From Spirochaetaceae bacterium (GTDB taxonomy: Bacteria > Spirochaetota > Spirochaetia > SZUA-6 > Fen-1364), in NCBI GenBank assembly GCA_003141795.1, contig PLNO01000295.1:1-18614 (forward strand): a stretch of 18,614 nt of DNA. The letters are read 5' to 3'. The notes under the pieces were generated by a model. It was not told the DNA's origin. It was given only the letters and a program-made list of their open reading frames with translations, and ran no database searches. Positions within the stretch are counted from its first letter, which is position 1. Each line of letters opens with the position of its first letter. This document shows, piece by piece, positions 7,654 to 13,687 of the stretch. Both the position numbers and the translations under genes were made by a program.

Positions 7654-7683
7654 AGAATACCGCGCGCAGGATACCGCCGTCAA
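7654..7683 (-). promoter_or_regulatory. possible promoter of the pyrophosphatase gene
   Basis: On the minus strand, TTGACG (7683-7678) overlaps the aminotransferase stop codon. It is followed by an 18-base spacer and TATTCT (7659-7654, four of six). The predicted start point falls only about 7 bases before the ATG, beyond the GGGAG ribosome site, which lowers confidence. Readthrough from the aminotransferase gene is an equally good explanation for expression. Confidence 0.3.
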
Positions 7684-8903
7684 CGCTTGGCGCTTGTTTT
7701 CCCCCGGTAGTCGGAGAGCGCGCCGGCGAGGATGTCGACGGATTCGCTGATCGTCGCGGATTCAAGAACGTAGGCGATGCGCACCTCGTCCCTGCCCTTT
7801 TCCGGCGTGGAGTAGAAACCCGCGCCCGGTGTGAGCATCACCGTGCTGCCGTTCAACGAGTAGTCGGCGAGGAGGAACCGGCAGAAGTCTTCCGCGTCGG
7901 GGACGGGCAGCCGCGCCATGAGGTAGAAGGCCCCCTCGGGCACGTGGAAGCTCACCCCGGGGATGCCGCGCAGCCCCTTCACCAGTGTGTCCCGCCGCCT
8001 GCGGTATTCGTCCCTGATGGGAGTGAAGTACGAGGGGTCCATGCGGTAGGCAGCGTCAGCGGCGAGCTGGCCCACGGTGGGGGGGCACAAACGCGCCTGC
8101 GCGAACTTGTCGACGAGCTCCATGACCCCACGGTTGAAGGAGACGATGCAGCCGATGCGCGCTCCGCAGGAGGAGAAGCGTTTTGACACCGAGTCGACGA
8201 GGATCGCGTGCTGCTCGAAACCCTCAAGGTCGAGCACCGAGCGGAAGCGCACGTGCTCGTCGTAGATGAACTCCCGGTAGACCTCGTCGGAGATGAGGTA
8301 CAGCCCGAAGCGGTCGCAGAGCTCCCGCAGGGTGTCCATCTCACGCCTGTCGTACACGATGCCGGTCGGATTCTCGGGGGAGATGTAGAGGATCGCCTTG
8401 GTCCGTGGCGTGATGTACTGCGCAATCTCCTCCCGGGACGGGAGCGCGTACCCGTTGTCGATGGAGGAGGGGATGGGGACGACCTTCGCCGAGATCATCG
8501 CGGCAAAGGCGATGTAGTTGGCGTAGAACGGCTCGCGCACGAGGATCTCGTCACCCGGGTCGCAGATGGCGGAGAGGGCGAAGAAGATCGCTTCGCTGCC
8601 CCCCACCGTGACCGCGACCTCGGTAGGGGTCACCGGGTGGCCGTAGCGCCGGAAGTAGTCGGCGATGGATTCCCGCAGGGAGGGAATGCCGAGGGACGGG
8701 CTGTAGGCGAGCACCTCTGCATTGAAGTTCCGGTAGGCGTCGATCACCGGCTGCGGCGTGCGGATGTCGGGCTGGCCGATGTTGAGGTGGTTGACCCGGA
8801 TGCCCCGCCTCTTCGCCTCGTCGGCCAGAGGGGTCAGCTTGCGGATGGGGGAGAAGGGGACCTCTCCTCCCCGTCGGGAGAGTGAAAGTAGTCTCTGTTC
8901 CAT
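7680..8903 (-). CDS. Class I pyridoxal-phosphate-dependent aminotransferase (AspC/AspB-like)
   Basis: A 407-residue fold-type I aminotransferase, predicted cytoplasmic. Visible motifs are the N-terminal substrate loop (NIGQPD, 41-46), GGSEAI (101-106) in the cofactor phosphate region, NPTG (178-181), SDEVY (205-209) with Asp206 pairing the pyridine nitrogen, and the Schiff-base Lys241 in SVSKRFSSCGARIG. Arg375 in EVRIAYV is the expected substrate-carboxylate binder. Such enzymes transfer amino groups between aspartate, alanine or aromatic amino acids and 2-oxoglutarate; the exact substrate cannot be assigned. I chose 8903 because AGGAAG precedes it and it lies 19 bases after the CBS-ACT stop. 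The frame could extend to 8942, but that overlaps the upstream gene. Co-transcription with the CBS-ACT gene, whose ACT domain type often senses amino acids, suggests a role in amino-acid metabolism. Confidence 0.9.
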   Translation of the reverse strand: MEQRLLSLSRRGGEVPFSPIRKLTPLADEAKRRGIRVNHLNIGQPDIRTPQPVIDAYRNFNAEVLAYSPSLGIPSLRESIADYFRRYGHPVTPTEVAVTVGGSEAIFFALSAICDPGDEILVREPFYANYIAFAAMISAKVVPIPSSIDNGYALPSREEIAQYITPRTKAILYISPENPTGIVYDRREMDTLRELCDRFGLYLISDEVYREFIYDEHVRFRSVLDLEGFEQHAILVDSVSKRFSSCGARIGCIVSFNRGVMELVDKFAQARLCPPTVGQLAADAAYRMDPSYFTPIRDEYRRRRDTLVKGLRGIPGVSFHVPEGAFYLMARLPVPDAEDFCRFLLADYSLNGSTVMLTPGAGFYSTPEKGRDEVRIAYVLESATISESVDILAGALSDYRGKTSAKR

Positions 8904-8922
8904 AGTAGTGGGTCTTCCTGTT

Positions 8923-9567
8923 CTATGCTTCCCTGATGTCATCGATCGACCGGACCACAGGGGTGAGAATGGAGCGCAGCTTCTCCAGAGGGACGCCGTC
9001 CACCTTGATCGTGCAGCGGCCGTTCTGCGGGTCCTCCCCGAGGAAGGTGCCCAGAGCGATGATGTTGCCGCCGGCCTGCGCGACAGCCGCCGCGATCCGT
9101 GCCAGCTCGCCTGCCTGGTTGGGCATCGTCACCGAGACGCGAACGCCCTTCTGGCGCGCGCCGAAAAGCTCGATGAAGATGCGGAAGAGATCGCTCTCCG
9201 TGATGACCCCCACGAGTGACTTGCCCCGCATGATGGGCAGACCGCCGATCCCGCGATCCGCCATGATCCGCGCGGCTTCCTCCAGGGGAACGTCCTCCGT
9301 CACCGTCACGACCTCCCGCGACATGACCTTCTCCACCTTGAGCTTGGCCAGAAGAGACGTCATCTCGTATACGCTGAGGGTCGTGGCCATCGAGGGGGAG
9401 GCGTACAGCAGATCCTTCTCCGTGACGATGCCGACGAGCTTTTCGTCCTTGTCCAGGACGGGCAGGTGATGGATCTTCTCCCTCTTCATGAGGGCCTGCG
9501 CCTCCGTGACGGGCATGTCGGGACGGATAAAGACCGGATTGCGGGTCATCCTCTCCTTCACGAGCAT
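8923..9567 (-). CDS. CBS-CBS-ACT domain protein (AcuB-like)
   Basis: A 214-residue predicted cytoplasmic sensor with two CBS domains (about 1-57 and 75-133) and a C-terminal ACT domain (about 141-213, GVRVSVTMPNQAGELARI). Characteristic CBS features are HHLPVLDKDEKLVGIVTEKDL and GGLPIMRGKSLVGVITESDLF. CBS pairs usually bind adenine nucleotides or S-adenosylmethionine, and ACT domains bind amino acids; no catalytic domain is present. This layout is shared with AcuB-type proteins, whose function is poorly defined, so I do not assign the symbol. The start at 9567 is fixed by GGAAGGAG. A TTG start at 9615 would use the -35 hexamer as a codon and is rejected. The aminotransferase follows 19 bases downstream, likely in the same transcript. 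Confidence 0.88.
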   Translation of the reverse strand: MLVKERMTRNPVFIRPDMPVTEAQALMKREKIHHLPVLDKDEKLVGIVTEKDLLYASPSMATTLSVYEMTSLLAKLKVEKVMSREVVTVTEDVPLEEAARIMADRGIGGLPIMRGKSLVGVITESDLFRIFIELFGARQKGVRVSVTMPNQAGELARIAAAVAQAGGNIIALGTFLGEDPQNGRCTIKVDGVPLEKLRSILTPVVRSIDDIREA

Positions 9568-9586
9568 GGCGTTCTCCTTCCGTAAA

Positions 9587-9615
9587 ATAGTAGAGGGCTT
9601 TTCCGCTTTGGTCAA
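9587..9615 (-). promoter_or_regulatory. sigma70-type promoter of the CBS-ACT/aminotransferase unit
   Basis: On the minus strand, TTGACC (9615-9610, five of six), a 17-base spacer and TACTAT (9592-9587, four of six). The start point would be near 9580, giving a leader of about 13 bases containing the GGAAGGAG ribosome site. It follows the transporter stop at 9632 by about 16 bases. This is one of the better promoters in the window. Confidence 0.55.
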
Positions 9616-9631
9616 CGCGCCCCGGCGGCGC

Positions 9632-10714
9632 TCAGGCCTGCTCGGGCGGCGGGGGAGGGGGACGTCGCGGGGTACGGCGCCGCGTCGTCTTGCCCAGGAG
9701 CATGGCGATGCGGGCGGTCGCGGGAACGCGCTCGAGGATGATCTTGATCGACGCGGTGACGGGAACCGCCAGGAGCACGCCGGCAGCTCCCCACATCCAG
9801 CCCCAGAAGAAGAGGGACAGGAAGATGACGAAGAAGGACAGATCGAGCCTCTCCCCGAGGAAGCGCGGCTCGATGAAGTTGGAAATCGTGAGGTGCATGA
9901 CGATGAGGCTCGCAGCGACCGCTATCGGGAGCCCCGCACCCGAGAACTGGATGAGGGCGATCAGTGTGGGCAGCGCGATCGCCGTGATGGGCCCGAGGGT
10001 GGGGACGAAGTTCAGGAGGATGGTGAGGAATCCCCACGTCACCGCGAACTCAACGCGGAAGGCCAGCAGGATGAGCGCCGTGCCGATCCCGACGACGAGG
10101 CTCGCCAGCGCCTTGATGCCGAGGAAGGCCCGCATGTGGCGGTCGATGTGCTTGAGCATCACGACCACCATGCTCTGACGGCGCGGGAAAACGGTGAGCA
10201 TCATGCGGATCATGCTGTGCTTCCCGAGGAGGAGGATGATCGCGAAAAAGAAAATGAGCACGAACTCCGAGAAGAACCTGAGGCTCGAGCGTGCGAGGCT
10301 CATCAGCACGGGACGCACGGGCAGATTGCGCAGCTCCTCGAAGGGATCGATGGCGATCTGCATCCCCGTGCTCCTGCCCACACCCTCCACCAGACCCTGC
10401 GCGCGGGCGAGGATCTCCTCCTGAAACCGCGGGAAGCTGCGGGCGAAATGGGGGAGGTCGAGGTAGATCACGACGCCGAGGCCGGCGAAGACCGCCGCAA
10501 AAACGATGACGGCGATGCCCGCGGAGAGCCACAGCGGCAGGCGCATGCGCGTGTTGAGAACGACGACGAGGGGGTCGATCAGGTATACGAGAAGCATCGT
10601 GAGGAGGAGGACGATGATGACGGGTGCCGCGAGCTTGAGCACGACGCCGGAGAGGAAGATCACGATTGCTAAGAGAAGATGGTTCGTGGTCTTGCTGGGT
10701 GAGGGCTCAGGCAT
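9632..10714 (-). CDS. AI-2E/PerM-family transporter
   Basis: A 360-residue inner-membrane protein with about seven or eight hydrophobic helices. The order is typical of the AI-2E/PerM (UPF0118) family: two N-terminal helices, a third helix before a soluble segment (about 90-150), then a C-terminal bundle. Family signatures are NFVPTLGPITA, ISNFIEPRFLGERLDLSFFVIFLSLFFWGW and AAGVLLAVPVTA. Members have been linked to autoinducer-2 export or to sodium/proton antiport; the substrate here is unknown. The C-terminal tail is basic and ends with six consecutive prolines before EQA. The start at 10714 lacks any ribosome site, and no better in-frame start precedes the first helix, so a leaderless transcript is possible. 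It is divergent from the carbamate kinase gene. Confidence 0.87.
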   Translation of the reverse strand: MPEPSPSKTTNHLLLAIVIFLSGVVLKLAAPVIIVLLLTMLLVYLIDPLVVVLNTRMRLPLWLSAGIAVIVFAAVFAGLGVVIYLDLPHFARSFPRFQEEILARAQGLVEGVGRSTGMQIAIDPFEELRNLPVRPVLMSLARSSLRFFSEFVLIFFFAIILLLGKHSMIRMMLTVFPRRQSMVVVMLKHIDRHMRAFLGIKALASLVVGIGTALILLAFRVEFAVTWGFLTILLNFVPTLGPITAIALPTLIALIQFSGAGLPIAVAASLIVMHLTISNFIEPRFLGERLDLSFFVIFLSLFFWGWMWGAAGVLLAVPVTASIKIILERVPATARIAMLLGKTTRRRTPRRPPPPPPEQA

Positions 10715-10720
10715 CGGTTC

Positions 10721-10749
10721 AATCCATCAGAACGAGGACTCCGTGTCAA
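10721..10749 (-). promoter_or_regulatory. candidate promoter of the AI-2E transporter gene, predicted leaderless
   Basis: On the minus strand, a perfect TTGACA -35 (10749-10744), a 17-base spacer and a weak -10 TGGATT (10726-10721). The -10 is preceded by TGA, as in an extended -10, and only six bases separate it from the ATG. The start point would fall about at the start codon, which fits the missing ribosome site. The -35 overlaps one arm of the hairpin at 10747-10783. Confidence 0.4.
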
Positions 10750-10783
10750 GGGGGGATGCGCGGATGACGCGCATCCCCCCTTG
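10747..10783. repeat. 16-bp perfect inverted repeat between divergent genes
   Basis: Arms CAAGGGGGGATGCGCG (10747-10762) and CGCGCATCCCCCCTTG (10768-10783) are perfectly complementary around a five-base loop, GATGA. It lies upstream of both divergent genes, so it is not in the position of an ordinary terminator for either. No run of T follows on either strand: GTTATTC follows on plus and ACACGG on minus. It overlaps the transporter -35. It could be an operator, a transcription insulator, or a remnant terminator. Confidence 0.85.
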
Positions 10784-10811
10784 GTTATTCTTTCGAACGC
10801 CGCGGTGGGGG

Positions 10812-10817
10812 TATACT
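10812..10817 (+). promoter_or_regulatory. candidate -10 of carbamate kinase gene, predicted leaderless
   Basis: TATACT (five of six) lies six bases before the ATG at 10824, so transcription would begin at or next to the start codon. No ribosome site is present at the usual distance, and no convincing -35 is found 16-18 bases upstream (TCTTTC at best). A longer transcript from further upstream, containing the hairpin in its leader, is an alternative. Confidence 0.4.
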
Positions 10818-10823
10818 ACCGGC

Positions 10824-11798
10824 ATGAACAGCGCAAAGAAGGTGGCGGTGATCGCCATTGGCGGCAATTCCCTGATCCGTGACTCCGGGCATACCACTGT
10901 CGAGGACCAGGAGGAGGCGCTTCGCGACACGGCGCACCACCTTGCTGACATGATCGCCGAAGGGTGGGACCTCGTCATCGGGCACGGCAATGGGCCCCAG
11001 GTGGGGTTCATCCTGCGGCGATCGGAGATCGCGCACAAGGTGGAGGGGATGCACGAGGTGCCGCTGGACGTCTGCGGCGCGGACACCCAGGGCGCTATCG
11101 GCTACGAGCTGCAACAGGCACTGCAGAACGAGCTCTACCATCGTGGCATCCACAAGAACGTCGCCACGATCATCACACAGGTGCTCGTCGACCGAACGGA
11201 TCCTGCCTTCTCGGCGCCGAGCAAGCCCATCGGTGGGTTCATGGACGCCGCGGAAGCCGAGCGCCGCCGCCGCGACATGGGATGGACCGTCGTCGAGGAT
11301 GCGGGCCGGGGGTGGCGCCGCGTCGTGCCGTCTCCCCAGCCGAAGGAGATCGTCGAGCTGGATTCGATCAAAGCTGTCATCGACAAAGGGATCATCGCCA
11401 TCGCCGTCGGCGGCGGAGGCATCCCCGTCGTGGATGTCGGTGACGGGGAATACAGGGGCGTCGCCGCGGTCATCGACAAGGATTTCGCGTGCAGTCTGCT
11501 CGCGCGGGAGCTGAAGGCGGATCTCTTCCTGATCGCCACGGCCGTTGACAGGGTCGCGATCGATTTCGGGACTCCTCAAGCGAAATGGATCGAGCGGATG
11601 AGCCGGGCCGAGGCGGCAGCCTACCTTCAGGAGGGCCGCCACTTCAAGAAGGGGTCCATGGCGCCGAAGATCCAGGCCATCCTCTGGTACCTCGAGGCAG
11701 GGGGCCCGGAGGCGCTGATCTGCACGCCGCAGGGGATCGGCAGGGCGCTCAAGGGGGAGACGGGGACCCGCATCATCGGTGATGCGGCCTCGAAGTGA
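10824..11798 (+). CDS. arcC: Carbamate kinase
   Basis: A 324-residue cytoplasmic amino-acid-kinase-fold enzyme that interconverts ADP plus carbamoyl phosphate with ATP, carbamate or ammonia and CO2. Diagnostic motifs are AIGGNSL (11-17) near the phosphate site, GHGNGPQVG (53-61), the subdomain KPIGGFMDAAEAERRRRDMGW, VGGGGIPVV, AVIDKDFACSLLA and FKKGSMAPKIQA. The length matches the family. In fermenters it usually makes ATP at the end of the arginine deiminase pathway or in agmatine, allantoin or purine breakdown. Here no arcA, arcB or other catabolic gene lies next to it, so the source of carbamoyl phosphate is unknown. The frame is open further upstream to 10506, but that part is antisense to the transporter; 10824 gives the canonical N-terminus. 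Confidence 0.94.
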   Translation: MNSAKKVAVIAIGGNSLIRDSGHTTVEDQEEALRDTAHHLADMIAEGWDLVIGHGNGPQVGFILRRSEIAHKVEGMHEVPLDVCGADTQGAIGYELQQALQNELYHRGIHKNVATIITQVLVDRTDPAFSAPSKPIGGFMDAAEAERRRRDMGWTVVEDAGRGWRRVVPSPQPKEIVELDSIKAVIDKGIIAIAVGGGGIPVVDVGDGEYRGVAAVIDKDFACSLLARELKADLFLIATAVDRVAIDFGTPQAKWIERMSRAEAAAYLQEGRHFKKGSMAPKIQAILWYLEAGGPEALICTPQGIGRALKGETGTRIIGDAASK

Positions 11799-11822
11799 CG
11801 GGAGGCCTTACGGCCTCCGTCA
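11796..11822. terminator. shared hairpin between convergent genes
   Basis: TGACGGGAGGCC pairs with GGCCTCCGTCA around a TTAC loop, giving 11 base pairs with one bulged G. The stop codons of carbamate kinase (11796-11798, plus) and of the caspase gene (11822-11820, minus) form the two feet of the stem. The position fits a bidirectional terminator, but the T tract is only two bases on the plus side and absent on the minus side, so its efficiency is uncertain. Confidence 0.55.
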
Positions 11823-13685
11823 TTCGGCCTGCATCACGACGCGGAACCCCTGGTCTTCCTCCTCGGAGGTGACCGGCTTCATCTGCGAGTAGCCTGCGGT
11901 GAAGTACTTCGGGCGTGACACCCGCCAGCTCCCGCCCGCGGATGCGGCGAGGTCCGTGGACCCGTCGGCCGCCTTCCCGTGATCCGAGCACCATTCGCTG
12001 ACGTTTCCCGCAAGCATCTTCACGCCGTCCAGCGTCACGTCATTGAGGAAGAAGAGCTCCTGCAGCGGCCCTGACTCTCCCTGCAGGGGGAGGACGTCGG
12101 GCGCCTCCGAATCAGCGCACTGGCAGTAGGCGGGATCCCAGTCGTTTCCCCAGGGATACGTGGAGTCATAACGTCCGCCCGCCGCATACCGCCACTGGGC
12201 GAGGCTCGGCAGCGCCGCGCTCTCCTTGAACTTCTTCGAAAACCACTTCACGTAGGCGACACAGTCGTCCCAGGTGACATGGATGACGGGATAGAAATCG
12301 TAGGCGGGCTTGTAGTACGTCTCCCAGGTCCCCTGCGCCCTGTATCCCGACTGCTTCACGAAGTTTGCGAACTGCCCGAAGCGCACCTCGGTCATGCCCA
12401 TCCAGAAGCCGGGCATGCCGCTCTTTCCCTTCACGAACACGAAGGGCATGTCGCCGACCTGACGGTTGTCCCGCTCGGGCTTCACGATCAGCATGTTCGC
12501 CACGCGGGTCCGCGCGCCGTCCTTGACGGTGAACTCCTTCTCGAAAACGCCGTAGGGATGCGTGATGACGATGCGATGGATGCCGGCTGCGATGTCGTCG
12601 AACAGCCGTGTCTGTCCCTTCGCGATGTCGCCCTCCGCCGCGCCGTCGATCTCTACCGTGCCCTCCACGTTGGAGTAGACTTCCATCGAGCCCGCCCCGG
12701 GGGCGACCGCCGCCTGTTCGACGCCGGCGTCGATGCGGGTGGTCGCGTCGATGCTCGCGCTGTACGTGGAAAGCGCCAGATCCCCGAATGATTCCCCGTT
12801 GTAGCTGATGGACGGGGACTGGTCGAGCTGCTGCTCGTGCGCGTAGCTCGTGACCTGCTGCTCCACGAACCTCGACAGCTCACTGAAGGTGACGATGCCG
12901 TCACTGTTTCCGGACTGGTAGTCCGCCTTGCCCTTGACCCCCTCCAGGAGGAAGCGGGTGAAGATCCCGTGGTCGGAGTTCGGGTCATCGTAGCTCGACC
13001 AGCCCGTTTTCGTGGCGTAAAAGACCGCCGAAATCCTCGATTGCTCGTAGCGTGCCGCCCTGAGGCTCGTCTCCGCCAGGCCCCTGCCGCCGCTTTTCGC
13101 CATCGTCACTCTGCACGCGTCGAGCAGGAGGAGAGATTTGCTGACGGAGAGCTTTCCGACCCAGTCGACGATTTCCTTGACCGGGAGGCTCGTGGTCCAC
13201 TTCTGCGCTACGCGCGTGTCCGCGACCAGAAGGTACCCGTCCCCCTCCTCGGTGGCGATCCCGTGACCCGCGAAAAAGAAGACCACGAGGTCCTCCGGGC
13301 GGATCTGGGAGGACAGCGCTGCCATGCGGGCGCGGATATTCACGAGGCTGGGGTAGGCATGACCGGCGTCGTAGGCGGGGTCGATGTCGTCGGTCATCTT
13401 CACGACGGTGTCGAACTGCGCGTACTTCTTCAGCGTCTCGGCGAGCTCCGCCGCGTCATTGCGCGCGCCCTTGAGCCGGGGGATACCCTTGTCCATAAAA
13501 TCGTTGATGCCGACGCACAGCGCATAGCGCTTCCCCGCGTTGCCCTGGATGCCGGCGATGCTGCCGGCGCCCTTCACCGTGACGAGCCCGCGACTCCCCT
13601 CCTGGGTGCCGAGCAGGAGAAGCATGGCCAGGGGGAGGAGCAGCGCGATGCGTCGCCCTCCCCGCGGTAACAGCCTTTTCCTCAT
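11820..13685 (-). CDS. Exported caspase-like peptidase (C14) with PEGA-like and SUMF1/FGE-like domains
   Basis: A 621-residue protein with a basic N-terminus and hydrophobic core (about 12-26), suggesting export. The caspase domain (about 52-300) shows the early GARNDAAEL motif (73-81), catalytic His141 in FFFAGHG and catalytic Cys191 in LLLLDACR. An EF-hand-like loop lies at 258-269 (SGNSDGIVTFSE) with Asn3, Asp5, Gly6 and Glu12 in place but Ser at position 1. A PEGA-like beta segment (about 331-400) follows. A C-terminal SUMF1/FGE-like domain (about 410-620) has MTEVRFGQF, PVIHVTWDDC, LPSLAQWRYAAGG, PWGN, LAGNVSEWC, GGSWRVS and QGFRVV. The segment after GGSW lacks the cysteine pair that FGE needs, so it is probably a binding rather than oxidase domain. 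The ATG lies two bases after the preceding stop with no clear ribosome site, implying coupling. The last gene of the operon; substrate unknown. Confidence 0.85.
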   Translation of the reverse strand: MRKRLLPRGGRRIALLLPLAMLLLLGTQEGSRGLVTVKGAGSIAGIQGNAGKRYALCVGINDFMDKGIPRLKGARNDAAELAETLKKYAQFDTVVKMTDDIDPAYDAGHAYPSLVNIRARMAALSSQIRPEDLVVFFFAGHGIATEEGDGYLLVADTRVAQKWTTSLPVKEIVDWVGKLSVSKSLLLLDACRVTMAKSGGRGLAETSLRAARYEQSRISAVFYATKTGWSSYDDPNSDHGIFTRFLLEGVKGKADYQSGNSDGIVTFSELSRFVEQQVTSYAHEQQLDQSPSISYNGESFGDLALSTYSASIDATTRIDAGVEQAAVAPGAGSMEVYSNVEGTVEIDGAAEGDIAKGQTRLFDDIAAGIHRIVITHPYGVFEKEFTVKDGARTRVANMLIVKPERDNRQVGDMPFVFVKGKSGMPGFWMGMTEVRFGQFANFVKQSGYRAQGTWETYYKPAYDFYPVIHVTWDDCVAYVKWFSKKFKESAALPSLAQWRYAAGGRYDSTYPWGNDWDPAYCQCADSEAPDVLPLQGESGPLQELFFLNDVTLDGVKMLAGNVSEWCSDHGKAADGSTDLAASAGGSWRVSRPKYFTAGYSQMKPVTSEEEDQGFRVVMQAE

Positions 13686-13687
13686 GA

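Noticed and set aside
9616..9631. Short GC hairpin after the transporter stop as a terminator
   Set aside because: Only five base pairs (GCGCC/GGCGC) with no T run, so it cannot be distinguished from chance in GC-rich DNA.
9488..10672. 394-codon plus-strand frame opposite the AI-2E transporter
   Set aside because: Almost entirely Glu, Asp, Arg, His and Gly; it is the complement of a hydrophobic membrane protein and not a real gene.
10747..10783. The 16-bp hairpin as an ordinary intrinsic terminator
   Set aside because: It lies upstream of both flanking genes and no T run follows it on either strand. It is reported as an inverted repeat of unknown role.
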